A DNA stretch of 41,772 bases from Alphaproteobacteria bacterium (GTDB taxonomy: Bacteria > Pseudomonadota > Alphaproteobacteria > Rhodobacterales > Rhodobacteraceae). This document shows positions 28,938-37,608 of this stretch, piece by piece. The stretch's first letter is position 1. Each line of letters opens with the position of its first letter. The stretch lies in assembly GCA_030424645.1 (NCBI GenBank), contig JAUHWP010000012.1, positions 1 through 41,772 of the forward strand, written 5' to 3'. The notes beneath the pieces were generated by a model. The model made no database searches. It saw nothing but the letters and a program-made list of their open reading frames with translations, and had not been told where the DNA came from. Made by a program: the position numbers and the translations under genes.

Positions 28938-30818
28938 ATGTCTGACAAATCACTGCTCGATCTGTCTTGGGATGACTTCGACGAACACCGCGATCCCCGC
29001 CCCGACACGAACGAGTTTGACCAGGTTGTTGAAGCAGCCATCTCTCGCCGAGGTTTCCTTGGCGGTGCGCTGGTCTTCGGATCGGGTGCCGCGGTCTTTG
29101 GCGCCGGTCTGTTCGCGGGCCGGGAAGCGCAGGCTGCCAGCCCTGCCAGATTTGCCTTCGAGCCGATCGGCACGGCAACCGACTTCGAGGTTCATGTTCC
29201 CAAAGGGTATAACTCCAAGGTCCTGGTTCGTCTGGGGGATCCCTTGTGGTCGGATGCCGAAGGGGCCTATCGCACCGATGGGCCGCTTCCGGTCGCCATG
29301 TCTGACAAGGTGTTCGGTGAAAACACCGACGGTATGGAGCTTTTCGACGTCGATGGAAAAGAAGTCATCGCCATCAATTCGGAATACGTGAACCCGAAAA
29401 TCAACCTGCCGGTGGCATCAGAAGGCATTCCGCAATCCGCCGAAGAGGTTACACTGCTCAAGAACCTTCAGGGCGTGACGGTGATGGAGATTGCCAGGGG
29501 CGAGGGCGGATATGCCGTGGTTGTGGACAGTCCCTTCAACCGGCGCATTACGCATGAAACCGAAATGGTTCTGGCCGGACCGCTGGCGGGCGATGACCTG
29601 GTGAAGACCAAGGCCGACCCCGATGGCATGACGGTCAAAGGCACCATGAACAATTGCGGGTCGGGCCGCACGCTTTGGGGCACCTATCTGACCTGCGAAG
29701 AAAACTTCAACGGGTATTTCGGTGCAACCGGTGAGCTGCCGGCAGGCGAAGGCTATGCCCGCTATGGCATCGGTGGCGAAGGTCGCTATGCCTATGAAAA
29801 ATTCGATCCGCGCTATGATATTTCCAAGGAACCGAACGAGCCGCATCGCCATGGGTTCATCACGGAAATCGACCCGTCGGACCCCGGTTCGACCCCCGTC
29901 AAACGGACAGCGCTCGGCCGTTTCAAACACGAGAATGCCGAGATGGTTCATGCGTCTGACGGCCGTATTGTTGTTTATCTGGGCGATGATGAGCGGGGGG
30001 AATATCTTTATCGCTATGTGTCGAATGGCACATGGCAAGATGGTGGCGCCAGCGAAGGTCTGCTTGATGACGGGCGGCTTTATGTGGCGAAGTTCAATGA
30101 CGACCTGACCGGCCAGTGGTTGGAACTGACCCCGGAGGCCACGAATATGTCGGCCGCAGAAGTGCTGTGCTTTACGCGTCTGGCGGCGTCGGCGGTTGGC
30201 GGCACCACCATGGATCGCCCGGAATGGGTTGCGTCCAATCCGCTTAAGCCTGAAGCCTATTGCGCCCTGACCAACAACAAGAACCGTGGCGTGAAGCCGA
30301 ATGCCGGCGGTGACGACACGTCGGTCAACGCGGTGAACCCGCGCGAAACGAACAACTACGGTCAGATCGTGCGCTGGACCCCCGATGGTGGAAACCACGC
30401 CGCCGAAACCTTTGCCTGGGACCTCTATGTGATGGCGGGGAACCCGACGATCTATGGCAATGAATATGGCGGTTCGGACAACGTCAACGCGGGGAACATG
30501 TTCAATTCGCCTGATGGTATGGCGTTCTCGTCCGATGGAATGCTCTGGATCCAGACAGATGGCGATTACGGGAATGAAGGCGATTTCGAGGGCATGGGCA
30601 ACAACCAGATGCTGGTTGGCGATCCCGAGACCGGCGAGATCAACCGTTTCATGACCGTGCCTTATGGCGCCGAGGTTACAGGCCTGACCTGGTCTTTGGA
30701 CAAGACCGTGGCTTTCGTCGGTGTTCAGCATCCGGGCGGCAATTGGCCGGACGGCGAGGGGAACCCACGTTCCTCTGTCGTTCAGGTCTGGCGCGACGAC
30801 GGCAAAGCCTTCGGCTAA
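28938..30818 (+). CDS. phoX: PhoX-family alkaline phosphatase / DUF839 protein, Tat-exported
   Basis: A 626-residue periplasmic phosphatase of the PhoX type, which releases phosphate from organic esters using calcium and iron and is typical of marine bacteria. A Tat motif (ISRRGFLGGALVFGSG, RR at 37-38) follows a long N-region, as in other PhoX proteins. Conserved family segments include NCGSGRTLWGTYLTCEENFN and GRFKHENAEMV, which supply metal ligands (Cys and Glu). The ATG at 28938 follows AAGGAACATTAC; the track ORF is too long at the 5' end. It is a single-gene unit ended by a strong terminator. Confidence 0.88.
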   Translation: MSDKSLLDLSWDDFDEHRDPRPDTNEFDQVVEAAISRRGFLGGALVFGSGAAVFGAGLFAGREAQAASPARFAFEPIGTATDFEVHVPKGYNSKVLVRLGDPLWSDAEGAYRTDGPLPVAMSDKVFGENTDGMELFDVDGKEVIAINSEYVNPKINLPVASEGIPQSAEEVTLLKNLQGVTVMEIARGEGGYAVVVDSPFNRRITHETEMVLAGPLAGDDLVKTKADPDGMTVKGTMNNCGSGRTLWGTYLTCEENFNGYFGATGELPAGEGYARYGIGGEGRYAYEKFDPRYDISKEPNEPHRHGFITEIDPSDPGSTPVKRTALGRFKHENAEMVHASDGRIVVYLGDDERGEYLYRYVSNGTWQDGGASEGLLDDGRLYVAKFNDDLTGQWLELTPEATNMSAAEVLCFTRLAASAVGGTTMDRPEWVASNPLKPEAYCALTNNKNRGVKPNAGGDDTSVNAVNPRETNNYGQIVRWTPDGGNHAAETFAWDLYVMAGNPTIYGNEYGGSDNVNAGNMFNSPDGMAFSSDGMLWIQTDGDYGNEGDFEGMGNNQMLVGDPETGEINRFMTVPYGAEVTGLTWSLDKTVAFVGVQHPGGNWPDGEGNPRSSVVQVWRDDGKAFG

Positions 30819-30841
30819 ACCCGGTCGCCATCTTTTTGCGG

Positions 30842-30879
30842 AACCACGGCGCGTCTTGATGCGTCGTGGTTTTCTTTTG
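30842..30879 (+). terminator. Rho-independent terminator of phoX
   Basis: AACCACGGCGC (30842-30852) pairs with GCGTCGTGGTT (30861-30871) around an 8-nt loop, with one G-U pair, followed by TTCTTTTG. It starts 23 nt after the phoX stop. Confidence 0.85.
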
Positions 30880-31163
30880 TGGCGCTTCCTGTTCGGGTTT
30901 CCGGTGTCGAAAGCGCCTGAGGGCGGACATTGCGGCAGGACAAACCCGTTGAGCCCGCATGGGGTTCATTTCGCTTAACCCCAGCGGCGCGATCGGTTGC
31001 TGTGGCACTTGGGCGAAGCTGAGCGTTCAACTGAACGCCGCGCCCGCAGCGACCGGTATGAACACCACTGACGTGATGCCTCCGGTTGACAGTGCAATAT
31101 CCCAAAGATCGCACAGGTTTCGGGAACGCGGGCCACGGTGGATTGCCGCGTTCAACAAAGCGA
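30880..31163. other. Non-coding stretch between phoX terminator and amino acid/peptide operon
   Basis: About 280 bases in which I see no gene. The only frames in the track (85 and 110 codons) lack ribosome-binding sites and overlap the terminator. TTCAACTGAA at 31025-31034 is a minor palindrome of unknown meaning. Confidence 0.5.
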
Positions 31164-31193
31164 TTGACAGATGAGTGTCCTGTTGTCGACAAT
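31164..31193 (+). promoter_or_regulatory. Promoter with overlapping GntR-type operator
   Basis: TTGACA at 31164-31169 is followed after 18 bp by GACAAT (31188-31193), a plausible -10. The perfect palindrome TTGTCGACAA (31183-31192) overlaps the -10. It has the GTC-GAC form expected for FadR/FCD-subfamily GntR regulators, and such a regulator is encoded in the same operon (35179-35859). Two more GACAA half-sites follow at 31196 and 31203. Repression by promoter occlusion is the natural reading. Confidence 0.55.
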
Positions 31194-31224
31194 AAGACAA
31201 ACGACAACTCAGGGAGAGTGAGCA

Positions 31225-32079
31225 ATGGGCTACTTAAGACATTCTTGGTATAGACCTTTGGTTCAGGTCATCGCCGCGGTCGTGACCGCAGCGGCGATGT
31301 TGGTGCCAGCGGGGATCGCTGCGGCACAGGACAGCACCTGGGATACGATACAGTCCCGCGGGACCCTGCGCGTCGGCGTGACGCAAGCCCCGCCCTGGTA
31401 TTTCAAGGATCCGGCAGGCGAGGAGTGGACGGGCCTTGGTGCCAGCATGGGCAAGGCGATGGCTGACGAGCTTGGCGTCGAATTCGAACCTGTTGAAGTG
31501 ACCTGGGGCACTGCCGTTCCCGCCCTGCAATCCGACAAGATCGACCTGATGTTCGTCCTTGATGCCACCCCGGCCAGGGCCATGGCCATCGACTTTCCGG
31601 CGCATCCGATGCTGTATTACGCCCTGGCGGTCCTGGCCGATGAAGAACTGGACGTTTCCAGCTGGAGCGATCTTAACAAGCCCGAGGTGAAGATCGCGGT
31701 GACGCAGGGGACCTCGATGGATGCCTATGTGACCAAGCAGCTTTCCGAGGCCGAGATCCTGCGCTTTCCGACAAATGGTGAATCCGTCGCCGCCTTTCAG
31801 TCGCGCCGGGTAAATGCCGTTTCGCTTTTTCACCCCCCGCTCATTGCCATGCGCAAGCAGATCGGGCGCGGCCAGATCGTTCTGCCCGACCCGATCCGCC
31901 AGTCGACATCTTCGGTAGGTGTGCGTCGGGAAGAAGACAAGACCTTCCGCGACTGGGTCAACACCGCGATCTCATATTACTATGAGACCGGCCAGACCCA
32001 GGCCTGGTACGAGGCGTTCCTGACCGACTTCGGTGTCGATCCCTCGTCGGTTCCGGCAATCCGTCGCGAAGACTGGTAA
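31225..32079 (+). CDS. Polar amino acid ABC transporter, substrate-binding protein
   Basis: Periplasmic binding protein of the SBP_bac_3 (PAAT) family, 284 residues. Signal peptide: basic start then VIAAVVTAAAMLVPAGIAAAQ. The mature protein shows RGTLRVGVTQAPPWYFKD, the usual strand-1 motif, and later DKIDLMFVLDATPARAMAIDF. Substrate is not readable; the family takes polar or charged amino acids and derivatives such as ectoine. The ATG follows AGGGAG. It is the first gene of the long operon, directly downstream of the GntR-type operator. Confidence 0.88.
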   Translation: MGYLRHSWYRPLVQVIAAVVTAAAMLVPAGIAAAQDSTWDTIQSRGTLRVGVTQAPPWYFKDPAGEEWTGLGASMGKAMADELGVEFEPVEVTWGTAVPALQSDKIDLMFVLDATPARAMAIDFPAHPMLYYALAVLADEELDVSSWSDLNKPEVKIAVTQGTSMDAYVTKQLSEAEILRFPTNGESVAAFQSRRVNAVSLFHPPLIAMRKQIGRGQIVLPDPIRQSTSSVGVRREEDKTFRDWVNTAISYYYETGQTQAWYEAFLTDFGVDPSSVPAIRREDW

Positions 32080-32097
32080 ACCACGGAGCCCGGTGAC

Positions 32098-32778
32098 ATG
32101 GGATACGACTGGGATTTCGGGGTCGTTCTGAGGGATTTCGACCTGCTCCTGCTGGGGTTGGTCAACACCCTCAAGGTTACCGGGCTTGCGTTGCTCTTCG
32201 GCGTGCCGCTTGGACTGATACTTGCGCTATGTCGGCTCTATGGCAACGCGCTGATCCGCTGGCCGGTCGGCCTGGTGATCGAGTTTCTTCGCACCACGCC
32301 GCCGATCGCCCAGCTTTTCTGGTTCTTCTTCGCGCTGCCGATCTTGGCGGGTATCGAGATCAACCCTTTCGAGGCTGCGGTGCTCACCTTCTCGCTGCAA
32401 AGTTCTGCCTTCTTTGCCGAGGTTTTCCGAGGTGGCATCCAGTCGGTTGAACGCGGCCAGTGGGAGGCTGCCAAGGCTATCGGGATGACACGCAACCGCG
32501 CGCTTAAACGGGTTATCCTGCCTCAGGCCGTGAAACGGATGATCCCGGCCTTCCTGGAACGCGCCATCGAACTGATGAAGACCACCACGCTGGTCGGCAC
32601 GATTTCCTATGCGGACCTGTTGTTCCGGGCCAACCAGATCGCCCAGTCGACCTATCGGGCGCTCGAGGTGTTCACCGTTGCCGCCGCGATCTATTTCATC
32701 GTCATATTCGCCTGTTCTTTCGCCGTGCGTCTGCTTGAATCCCGTCTGGCGCGCTCGGGCGAAAGCACGGCCCGCTGA
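32098..32778 (+). CDS. Polar amino acid ABC transporter permease 1 (HisM/GlnP type)
   Basis: A 226-residue inner-membrane permease with the HisM-type helices (LGLVNTLKVTGLALLFGVPLG, EFLRTTPPIAQLFWFFFALP) and the ATPase-coupling EAA-like loop QWEAAKAIGMTRNRALKRVILPQAVKRMIPAF. It follows the binding-protein gene after 18 nt. It forms a heterodimer with the next gene's product. Confidence 0.9.
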   Translation: MGYDWDFGVVLRDFDLLLLGLVNTLKVTGLALLFGVPLGLILALCRLYGNALIRWPVGLVIEFLRTTPPIAQLFWFFFALPILAGIEINPFEAAVLTFSLQSSAFFAEVFRGGIQSVERGQWEAAKAIGMTRNRALKRVILPQAVKRMIPAFLERAIELMKTTTLVGTISYADLLFRANQIAQSTYRALEVFTVAAAIYFIVIFACSFAVRLLESRLARSGESTAR

Positions 32779-32788
32779 GGAGATGCAG

Positions 32789-33454
32789 ATGGATTACGCC
32801 TGGGATTTCTCTGCCATTCTTCAGTATCGCGCCCTGCTCTGGGTCGGGTTGGTCAATACGTTCAAGCTGGCCGCCCTATGCCTCGTGCTTGGTCTGGCCT
32901 TCGGCCTTCCGGTCGGGCTGATGCGCTATGCGCGCGCGCGGTGGCTCAACTGGCCCGCAACGGCCTTTGTCGAAGTGTTCCGCAACACGCCGGTGCTGGT
33001 CCAGATCATGTGGTTCTTCTTCGCCTTCCCGATCATTTCACCGTTTGACGTCAACGCCTTCACGGCTGCGGCCCTGGGGTTAACATTGAACACCGTGGCG
33101 TTTTCATCCGAGATCTACCGTGCAGGGATCCAATCCATCGCGAAGGGTCAATGGGAGGCGGGCAAGGCGCTTGGGATGACCAGGCGCCAGCAGCTTATTC
33201 GGGTTATCCTGCCGCAAGCGTTGCGCCGAATGATCCCCGCCTTCATGAACCGCGCCATCGAGCTTGTAAAAATGACCTCGCTGGCGTCGGTGATCGCTTA
33301 TGGCGAGTTGATGCATCAAGCCAAGACGATCTCGACCATCGCTTTCAACCCGATCGAGATGTACACGGTCGTCGCCCTGATCTTCTTTGCGCTGATTGCC
33401 CCGCCGGCGCTGGCGGTTCAACGCTATGAGAAATCCCTGGGAAGGAGAGATTGA
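32789..33454 (+). CDS. Polar amino acid ABC transporter permease 2 (HisM/GlnP type)
   Basis: A 221-residue permease paralogous to the preceding one: LWVGLVNTFKLAALCLVLGLA, EVFRNTPVLVQIMWFFFAFP, and the coupling loop QWEAGKALGMTRRQQLIRVILPQALRRMIPAF. I choose the ATG at 32789 since TGAGGAG is six bases upstream and the product then begins DYAWDFSAILQY, parallel to the first permease (GYDWDFGVVL). The upstream ATG at 32783 abuts that SD, and the track start at 32609 lies inside the previous gene. Confidence 0.9.
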   Translation: MDYAWDFSAILQYRALLWVGLVNTFKLAALCLVLGLAFGLPVGLMRYARARWLNWPATAFVEVFRNTPVLVQIMWFFFAFPIISPFDVNAFTAAALGLTLNTVAFSSEIYRAGIQSIAKGQWEAGKALGMTRRQQLIRVILPQALRRMIPAFMNRAIELVKMTSLASVIAYGELMHQAKTISTIAFNPIEMYTVVALIFFALIAPPALAVQRYEKSLGRRD

Positions 33455-33455
33455 C

Positions 33456-34253
33456 ATGACCGAGATGCTGCGCCTTGAGGGGTTGGTGAAACACTTCGGT
33501 GATCTTGAAGTGCTCAAGGGCATCGACCTGACCGTGATGAAAGGCGAGACAATCGTCCTGCTTGGGGCGTCCGGGTCCGGCAAGTCCACCCTGCTGCGTT
33601 GCGTGAACTTCATGGAGGTGCCGACCGGTGGTCGGGTTCACCTGATGGGCAACCAGATCGGCCGCGAGGGACGTGGCGGCAGCTTCGATTATGCCGAGCG
33701 GGATCTGGTTCCCATACGGGCGCGTGTGGGCATGGTCTTCCAGCATTTCAACCTGTTCCCCCACATGACGGTCCTGCAGAATGTCATGGAAGGCCCGCGC
33801 ACGGTGCTTGGCCTGTCGAAATCGGAATGCAAAATGCGCGCGCGGAAATACCTCGACAAGGTCGGTCTGGGCTGGAAGGCCGATGCGTGGCCGACGCATC
33901 TTTCGGGTGGCCAGCAGCAGCGTGTTGCCATCGCCCGCGCCCTGGCCATGGAGCCCGAGATAATGCTTTTCGACGAGGCGACCTCGGCGCTGGACCCTGA
34001 ATTGGTGGGCGAGGTGCTCGACACGATCAAGGAACTGGCCGACGAGGGAATGACGCTGATGATCGTCACGCACGAACTGGGCTTTGCCTATACGGTGGCT
34101 GACCGGGTCCTTTTCCTTTCGGGGGGGCGGATCCTTGAAGAGGGGCGTCCGGACGACATACTCCTCTCTCCGCGCGAGGAGCAGACGAAGTCATTTCTCA
34201 GGGGGCACAGCAGGTTCCGCCTGCCAGACACCCCAGGACAGGAGCAGGCATGA
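33456..34253 (+). CDS. Polar amino acid ABC transporter, ATP-binding protein (GlnQ/HisP type)
   Basis: ATPase of 265 residues: Walker A LLGASGSGKSTLLRCVN, Q-loop FQHFNLFPHMTVLQNV, signature LSGGQQQRVAIARALAM, Walker B IMLFDEATSALDPE and THELGFAYTVADR. The sequence is typical of the PAAT ATPase subfamily. The start at 33456 has GGAAGGAGAG upstream and lies 1 nt after the permease stop; the track start at 33396 lies within the permease gene. The aminotransferase gene overlaps its stop (ATGA). Confidence 0.93.
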   Translation: MTEMLRLEGLVKHFGDLEVLKGIDLTVMKGETIVLLGASGSGKSTLLRCVNFMEVPTGGRVHLMGNQIGREGRGGSFDYAERDLVPIRARVGMVFQHFNLFPHMTVLQNVMEGPRTVLGLSKSECKMRARKYLDKVGLGWKADAWPTHLSGGQQQRVAIARALAMEPEIMLFDEATSALDPELVGEVLDTIKELADEGMTLMIVTHELGFAYTVADRVLFLSGGRILEEGRPDDILLSPREEQTKSFLRGHSRFRLPDTPGQEQA

Positions 34254-35182
34254 GCAAAGACGAACACCATCGCGAAACCACCCATAGTGCCGAGGACGAC
34301 CCGCGCAATCAGGACATCCTGATCTATGTCAACGGGGAGCTGAAGCGGCGCGAGGAGGCCAAGGTTTCGGTTTATGACAGCGGCTTCATGCTGGGTGACG
34401 GGATGTGGGAAGGCATGCGGCTTTATAACGGCAAATGGGCCTTCTTCGACGAGCACATGGATCGCTTGTTCGAGAGTTGCACGGCGGTGAGCCTTGACAT
34501 CGGTATGGACCGCAGCGGCGTTCTGGACGCCTTGACCCGAACGGCGAAGGCGAACGGGATGACGCATGATGTGCATTGCCGGTTGATGGTCACACGAGGG
34601 GTCAAGGAGCGCCCCTTCCAACATCCGTCGCTGTCGCGGTCCGGCCCAACGGTCGTCATCATAATGGAGCATTCCCGACCAGTGACCGGCCTTCAGGTCA
34701 AAGGCATCCGGCTGGCCACAGTTCCCCAGGTGCGCGGCCTGCCGATGAGTCAGGACGCCAAGTATAACAGCCATTCGAAGCTGAACTGCGTCATAGCCTG
34801 CCTTCAGGCGGAACAGGCCGGGGCCGATGAGGGGTTGATGCTGGATCCGCATGGTTTCGTGAATACGACCAACGCCTGTAACTTCTTCATCGTCCGCAAG
34901 GGCGAAGTCTGGACCTCGACCGGTGACTATTGCATGAACGGCGTTACGCGGCAGAAGGTCATCGACATCTGTCGTGCCGAAGGCATTCCGGTCTTCACAC
35001 GCAACTACTCTCTCATGCAGGCTTACGGCGCCGACGAGGCATTCCTTACCGGCACATTCGGCGCGCAGACCCCGGTGGCCGAGATCGACGGCAAGCCCAT
35101 CGGCGTGAACGGGGGGCGCGGGCCGGTGTTCGATCGCATTCGGGCGTGCTACGCTGACTTGTTGAAGGAGAACACCAGTTGA
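34250..35182 (+). CDS. Class IV PLP-dependent aminotransferase (branched-chain / D-amino acid type)
   Basis: Fold-type IV aminotransferase, 310 residues. Conserved features are IYVNGELKRREEAKVSVYDSGFMLGDGMWEGMR at the N-terminal side, an SKLN segment with the candidate PLP lysine near residue 182, ADEGLMLDPHGFVNTTNACNFF, and GVTRQKVIDI before the C-terminal domain. The family includes BCAT, D-alanine aminotransferase and R-amine transaminases; which specificity applies cannot be decided by eye. Its place between an amino acid importer and a regulator suggests it deaminates the imported substrate. An N-terminal extension of about 25 charged residues precedes the usual start of the domain. Confidence 0.85.
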   Translation: MSKDEHHRETTHSAEDDPRNQDILIYVNGELKRREEAKVSVYDSGFMLGDGMWEGMRLYNGKWAFFDEHMDRLFESCTAVSLDIGMDRSGVLDALTRTAKANGMTHDVHCRLMVTRGVKERPFQHPSLSRSGPTVVIIMEHSRPVTGLQVKGIRLATVPQVRGLPMSQDAKYNSHSKLNCVIACLQAEQAGADEGLMLDPHGFVNTTNACNFFIVRKGEVWTSTGDYCMNGVTRQKVIDICRAEGIPVFTRNYSLMQAYGADEAFLTGTFGAQTPVAEIDGKPIGVNGGRGPVFDRIRACYADLLKENTS

Positions 35183-35859
35183 AGATCGAGCGCCTGACCG
35201 AAAGCACCCGCCGCGAGCACATCGTTCGCAGCCTGCGAGAACTGATCGTTTCGGGCGCTGTGCCCGCGGGCACGCGGCTTACGGAAACCGAGCTTTCCGC
35301 CCAGCTTGGTGTCAGTCGGGCGCCGCTGCGCGAGGCGATCCGGGAACTGGTATCTTCCGGGTTGCTGGTAAGCCAGCCATACAAGGGTCTTTTCGTGCGC
35401 GGTGTCTCTCATCGTGACTTGCAGGAACTTTATTCGCTGCGCACGACACTTGAACAAATGGCCTTTCGCGAATGCTGGGAAGTCCGCGACGCGGCGGCGC
35501 TGGACGATCTGGATGCGCGTCATGAAAGACTGGTGGAGTCCACCGTGCGCGGTGACGATCCGGTGGGCACCATCAACCTGGAAATGAAGCTGCACAGCTG
35601 GTGTTATGAGCTGTCCGGTCACCGTCTTCTGATGGACGCGTGGGAACACATCTTGCCCAGCCTGCAGTTTTACTTCACCTTGCATCAGAAGGCCCATGCC
35701 CGCCCCGGTCCGCGCCGGGATGCGCATGAGGTTTACGTGAAACTTGCCAAGTCGGATGACCTCTCGGCAATGCTGGCGCATCTTGAGGACCACATGCGAC
35801 AAGGATTGAAACGCACTGCCCAACTGCTCGGCACGGAAACCGAGAAGATCGAAAGCTAG
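35179..35859 (+). CDS. GntR-family transcriptional regulator, FCD (FadR) subfamily
   Basis: A 226-residue regulator with an N-terminal winged helix (REHIVRSLRELIVSGAVPAG, LTETELSAQLGVSRAPLREAIREL) and a C-terminal all-helical FCD domain (DLQELYSLRTTLEQMAFREC). It starts with TTG at 35179: GAAGGAG lies eight bases upstream and the codon overlaps the aminotransferase stop. The FCD domain normally binds a small carboxylate or amino acid with a metal ion. It probably controls its own operon through the palindrome at 31183-31192. Confidence 0.9.
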   Translation: MKIERLTESTRREHIVRSLRELIVSGAVPAGTRLTETELSAQLGVSRAPLREAIRELVSSGLLVSQPYKGLFVRGVSHRDLQELYSLRTTLEQMAFRECWEVRDAAALDDLDARHERLVESTVRGDDPVGTINLEMKLHSWCYELSGHRLLMDAWEHILPSLQFYFTLHQKAHARPGPRRDAHEVYVKLAKSDDLSAMLAHLEDHMRQGLKRTAQLLGTETEKIES

Positions 35860-35937
35860 CTGATTACCGGCGACAAGACCGGACCCAGGCAAAGACCTGA
35901 CGAGCAAAACCAAAATGAAATGAACAGGGAGTTCAAA

Positions 35938-37533
35938 ATGTCACTTCGACAGATTCTCGCCACCGGCAGCGTGTTGGCTGCCCTTACAGCGGGTACCGCG
36001 TCAGCGCAAACCCTCGTCTATTGCTCGGAAGGGTCGCCCGAGGGTTTTGACCCGGCGCTTTACACCGCCGGCACCACCTTCGACGCATCCAGCCAGGCCA
36101 TTTATAACCGGCTTGTCGAGTTCAAGACCGGCACCACCGAAACCCAGCCGGGCCTTGCCGAAAGCTGGGAAGTCTCTGAAGACGGGCTGGAATATACCTT
36201 CAAGCTGCGCGCGGGCGTGCAGTTCCACAGCAACGACCAGTTCACGCCCACGCGTGACTTCAATGCCGATGACGTGGTCTTCACCTTCGAGCGTCAGCGC
36301 CTTGACGATCACCCCTATAACGCTGTCTCGGGCGGCACCTGGGAATACTTCGAGGGCATGTCCATGCCCGACCTCGTGAAGTCGGTCGAGAAGGTCGACG
36401 ATATGACGGTGAAGTTTGTGTTGAACCGCCCGGAAGCCCCGTTCGTTGCCAATATGGCGATGGATTTCGCGTCGGTTCTTTCGGCCGAATATGCCGATGC
36501 GATGATGGCCGCCGGCACGCCTGAGATGTTGAACCAGGCGCCGATCGGCACCGGCCCCTTCACCTTCGTAGCCTATCAGAAGGACGCCGTGATCCGTTAT
36601 TCGGCAAATGCGGACTATTGGGTCGAGGGACTGCCGAAAGTCGAAAACCTGGTTTTCGCCATCACGCCAGATGCTTCCGTGCGCTATCAGAAGCTGCAGG
36701 CAGGCGAATGCCATGTCATGCCCTATCCCAACCCCGCCGACATCGAAGCGATGAAAGCAGACGAGGGCATCAACGTGCTGGAGCAGGAAGGCCTGAACGT
36801 CGGATACCTTGCTTACAACACCACGGTCGCCCCTTACGACAATGCCAATGTCCGCAAGGCGCTTAATATGGCGATCGACAAGCAGGCAATCATCGACGTG
36901 GTGTTCCAGGGCTCTGGTGAAATCGCCAAGAACCCTCTGCCGCCCACCATGTGGAGCTATAACGACGCCATTGAAGACGATCCCTATGACCCCGAGACCG
37001 CCAAGGCGATGCTTGAGGACGAGGGCGTCACCGATCTTTCGATGAAGATCTGGGCAATGCCGGTGCAGCGCCCCTATAACCCGAATGCCCGGCGCATGGC
37101 CGAGCTGATGCAGGAAGACTTCGCGAAGGTCGGTGTGGATGTTGAGATCGTGTCCTATGAATGGGGCGAATACCTTGACCGCTCGCGCGCGCTTGATCGT
37201 GACGGTGCAATCCTGCTTGGCTGGACCGGCGACAACGGCGACCCGGACAACTTCCTTGCTGTGCTGCTTGGTTGCGACGGGCGCGAGAACTCGAACCGCG
37301 CACAATGGTGCTATGAGCCCTTCGAGGAGCTGATCCAGGAGGCCAAGGTCACGACGGATCAAGCCAAGCGCACCGAGCTTTATGAACAGGCGCAGGTCAT
37401 CTTCAAGGAGCAGGCGCCGTGGGCGACCATCGCGCACTCGGTGGTCTACATGCCAGTGCGCCCCGAGGTGCAAGGCTATCAGGTCCACCCCCTGGGCAGC
37501 CACATCTTCACCGAGGTGAGCCTGGCCGAGTGA
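35938..37533 (+). CDS. Dipeptide/oligopeptide ABC transporter substrate-binding protein (DppA-like)
   Basis: Large periplasmic binding protein (SBP_bac_5 family), 531 residues. Signal peptide MSLRQILATGSVLAALTAGTASAQ. Conserved features include LVYCSEGSPEGFDPALYTAG, PGLAESWEVSEDGLEYTFKLR and LGWTGDNGDPDNFL, the last typical of DppA. The start at 35938 follows AGGGAG by six bases; the track ATG at 35920 lies upstream of that SD. A 78-nt gap separates it from the GntR gene, and a strong hairpin follows it, so its mRNA may be more abundant than the downstream genes. Confidence 0.92.
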   Translation: MSLRQILATGSVLAALTAGTASAQTLVYCSEGSPEGFDPALYTAGTTFDASSQAIYNRLVEFKTGTTETQPGLAESWEVSEDGLEYTFKLRAGVQFHSNDQFTPTRDFNADDVVFTFERQRLDDHPYNAVSGGTWEYFEGMSMPDLVKSVEKVDDMTVKFVLNRPEAPFVANMAMDFASVLSAEYADAMMAAGTPEMLNQAPIGTGPFTFVAYQKDAVIRYSANADYWVEGLPKVENLVFAITPDASVRYQKLQAGECHVMPYPNPADIEAMKADEGINVLEQEGLNVGYLAYNTTVAPYDNANVRKALNMAIDKQAIIDVVFQGSGEIAKNPLPPTMWSYNDAIEDDPYDPETAKAMLEDEGVTDLSMKIWAMPVQRPYNPNARRMAELMQEDFAKVGVDVEIVSYEWGEYLDRSRALDRDGAILLGWTGDNGDPDNFLAVLLGCDGRENSNRAQWCYEPFEELIQEAKVTTDQAKRTELYEQAQVIFKEQAPWATIAHSVVYMPVRPEVQGYQVHPLGSHIFTEVSLAE

Positions 37534-37542
37534 AACACAACC

Positions 37543-37577
37543 GGCGAGGCCCTGAACGGGGCCTCGCCAACCTTTTC
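37543..37577 (+). terminator. Hairpin (attenuator-like) after the DppA-like gene
   Basis: GGCGAGGCCC (37543-37552) pairs perfectly with GGGCCTCGCC (37559-37568) around a 6-nt loop, followed by AACCTTTTC. It lies 9 nt after the binding-protein stop and 30 nt before the next gene, inside the apparent operon. Such elements let the binding protein be made in excess over the permeases by partial termination or 3' end protection. Confidence 0.65.
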
Positions 37578-37608
37578 TCACGCGCATCACAGGCAGGTTC
37601 CCCGACCC

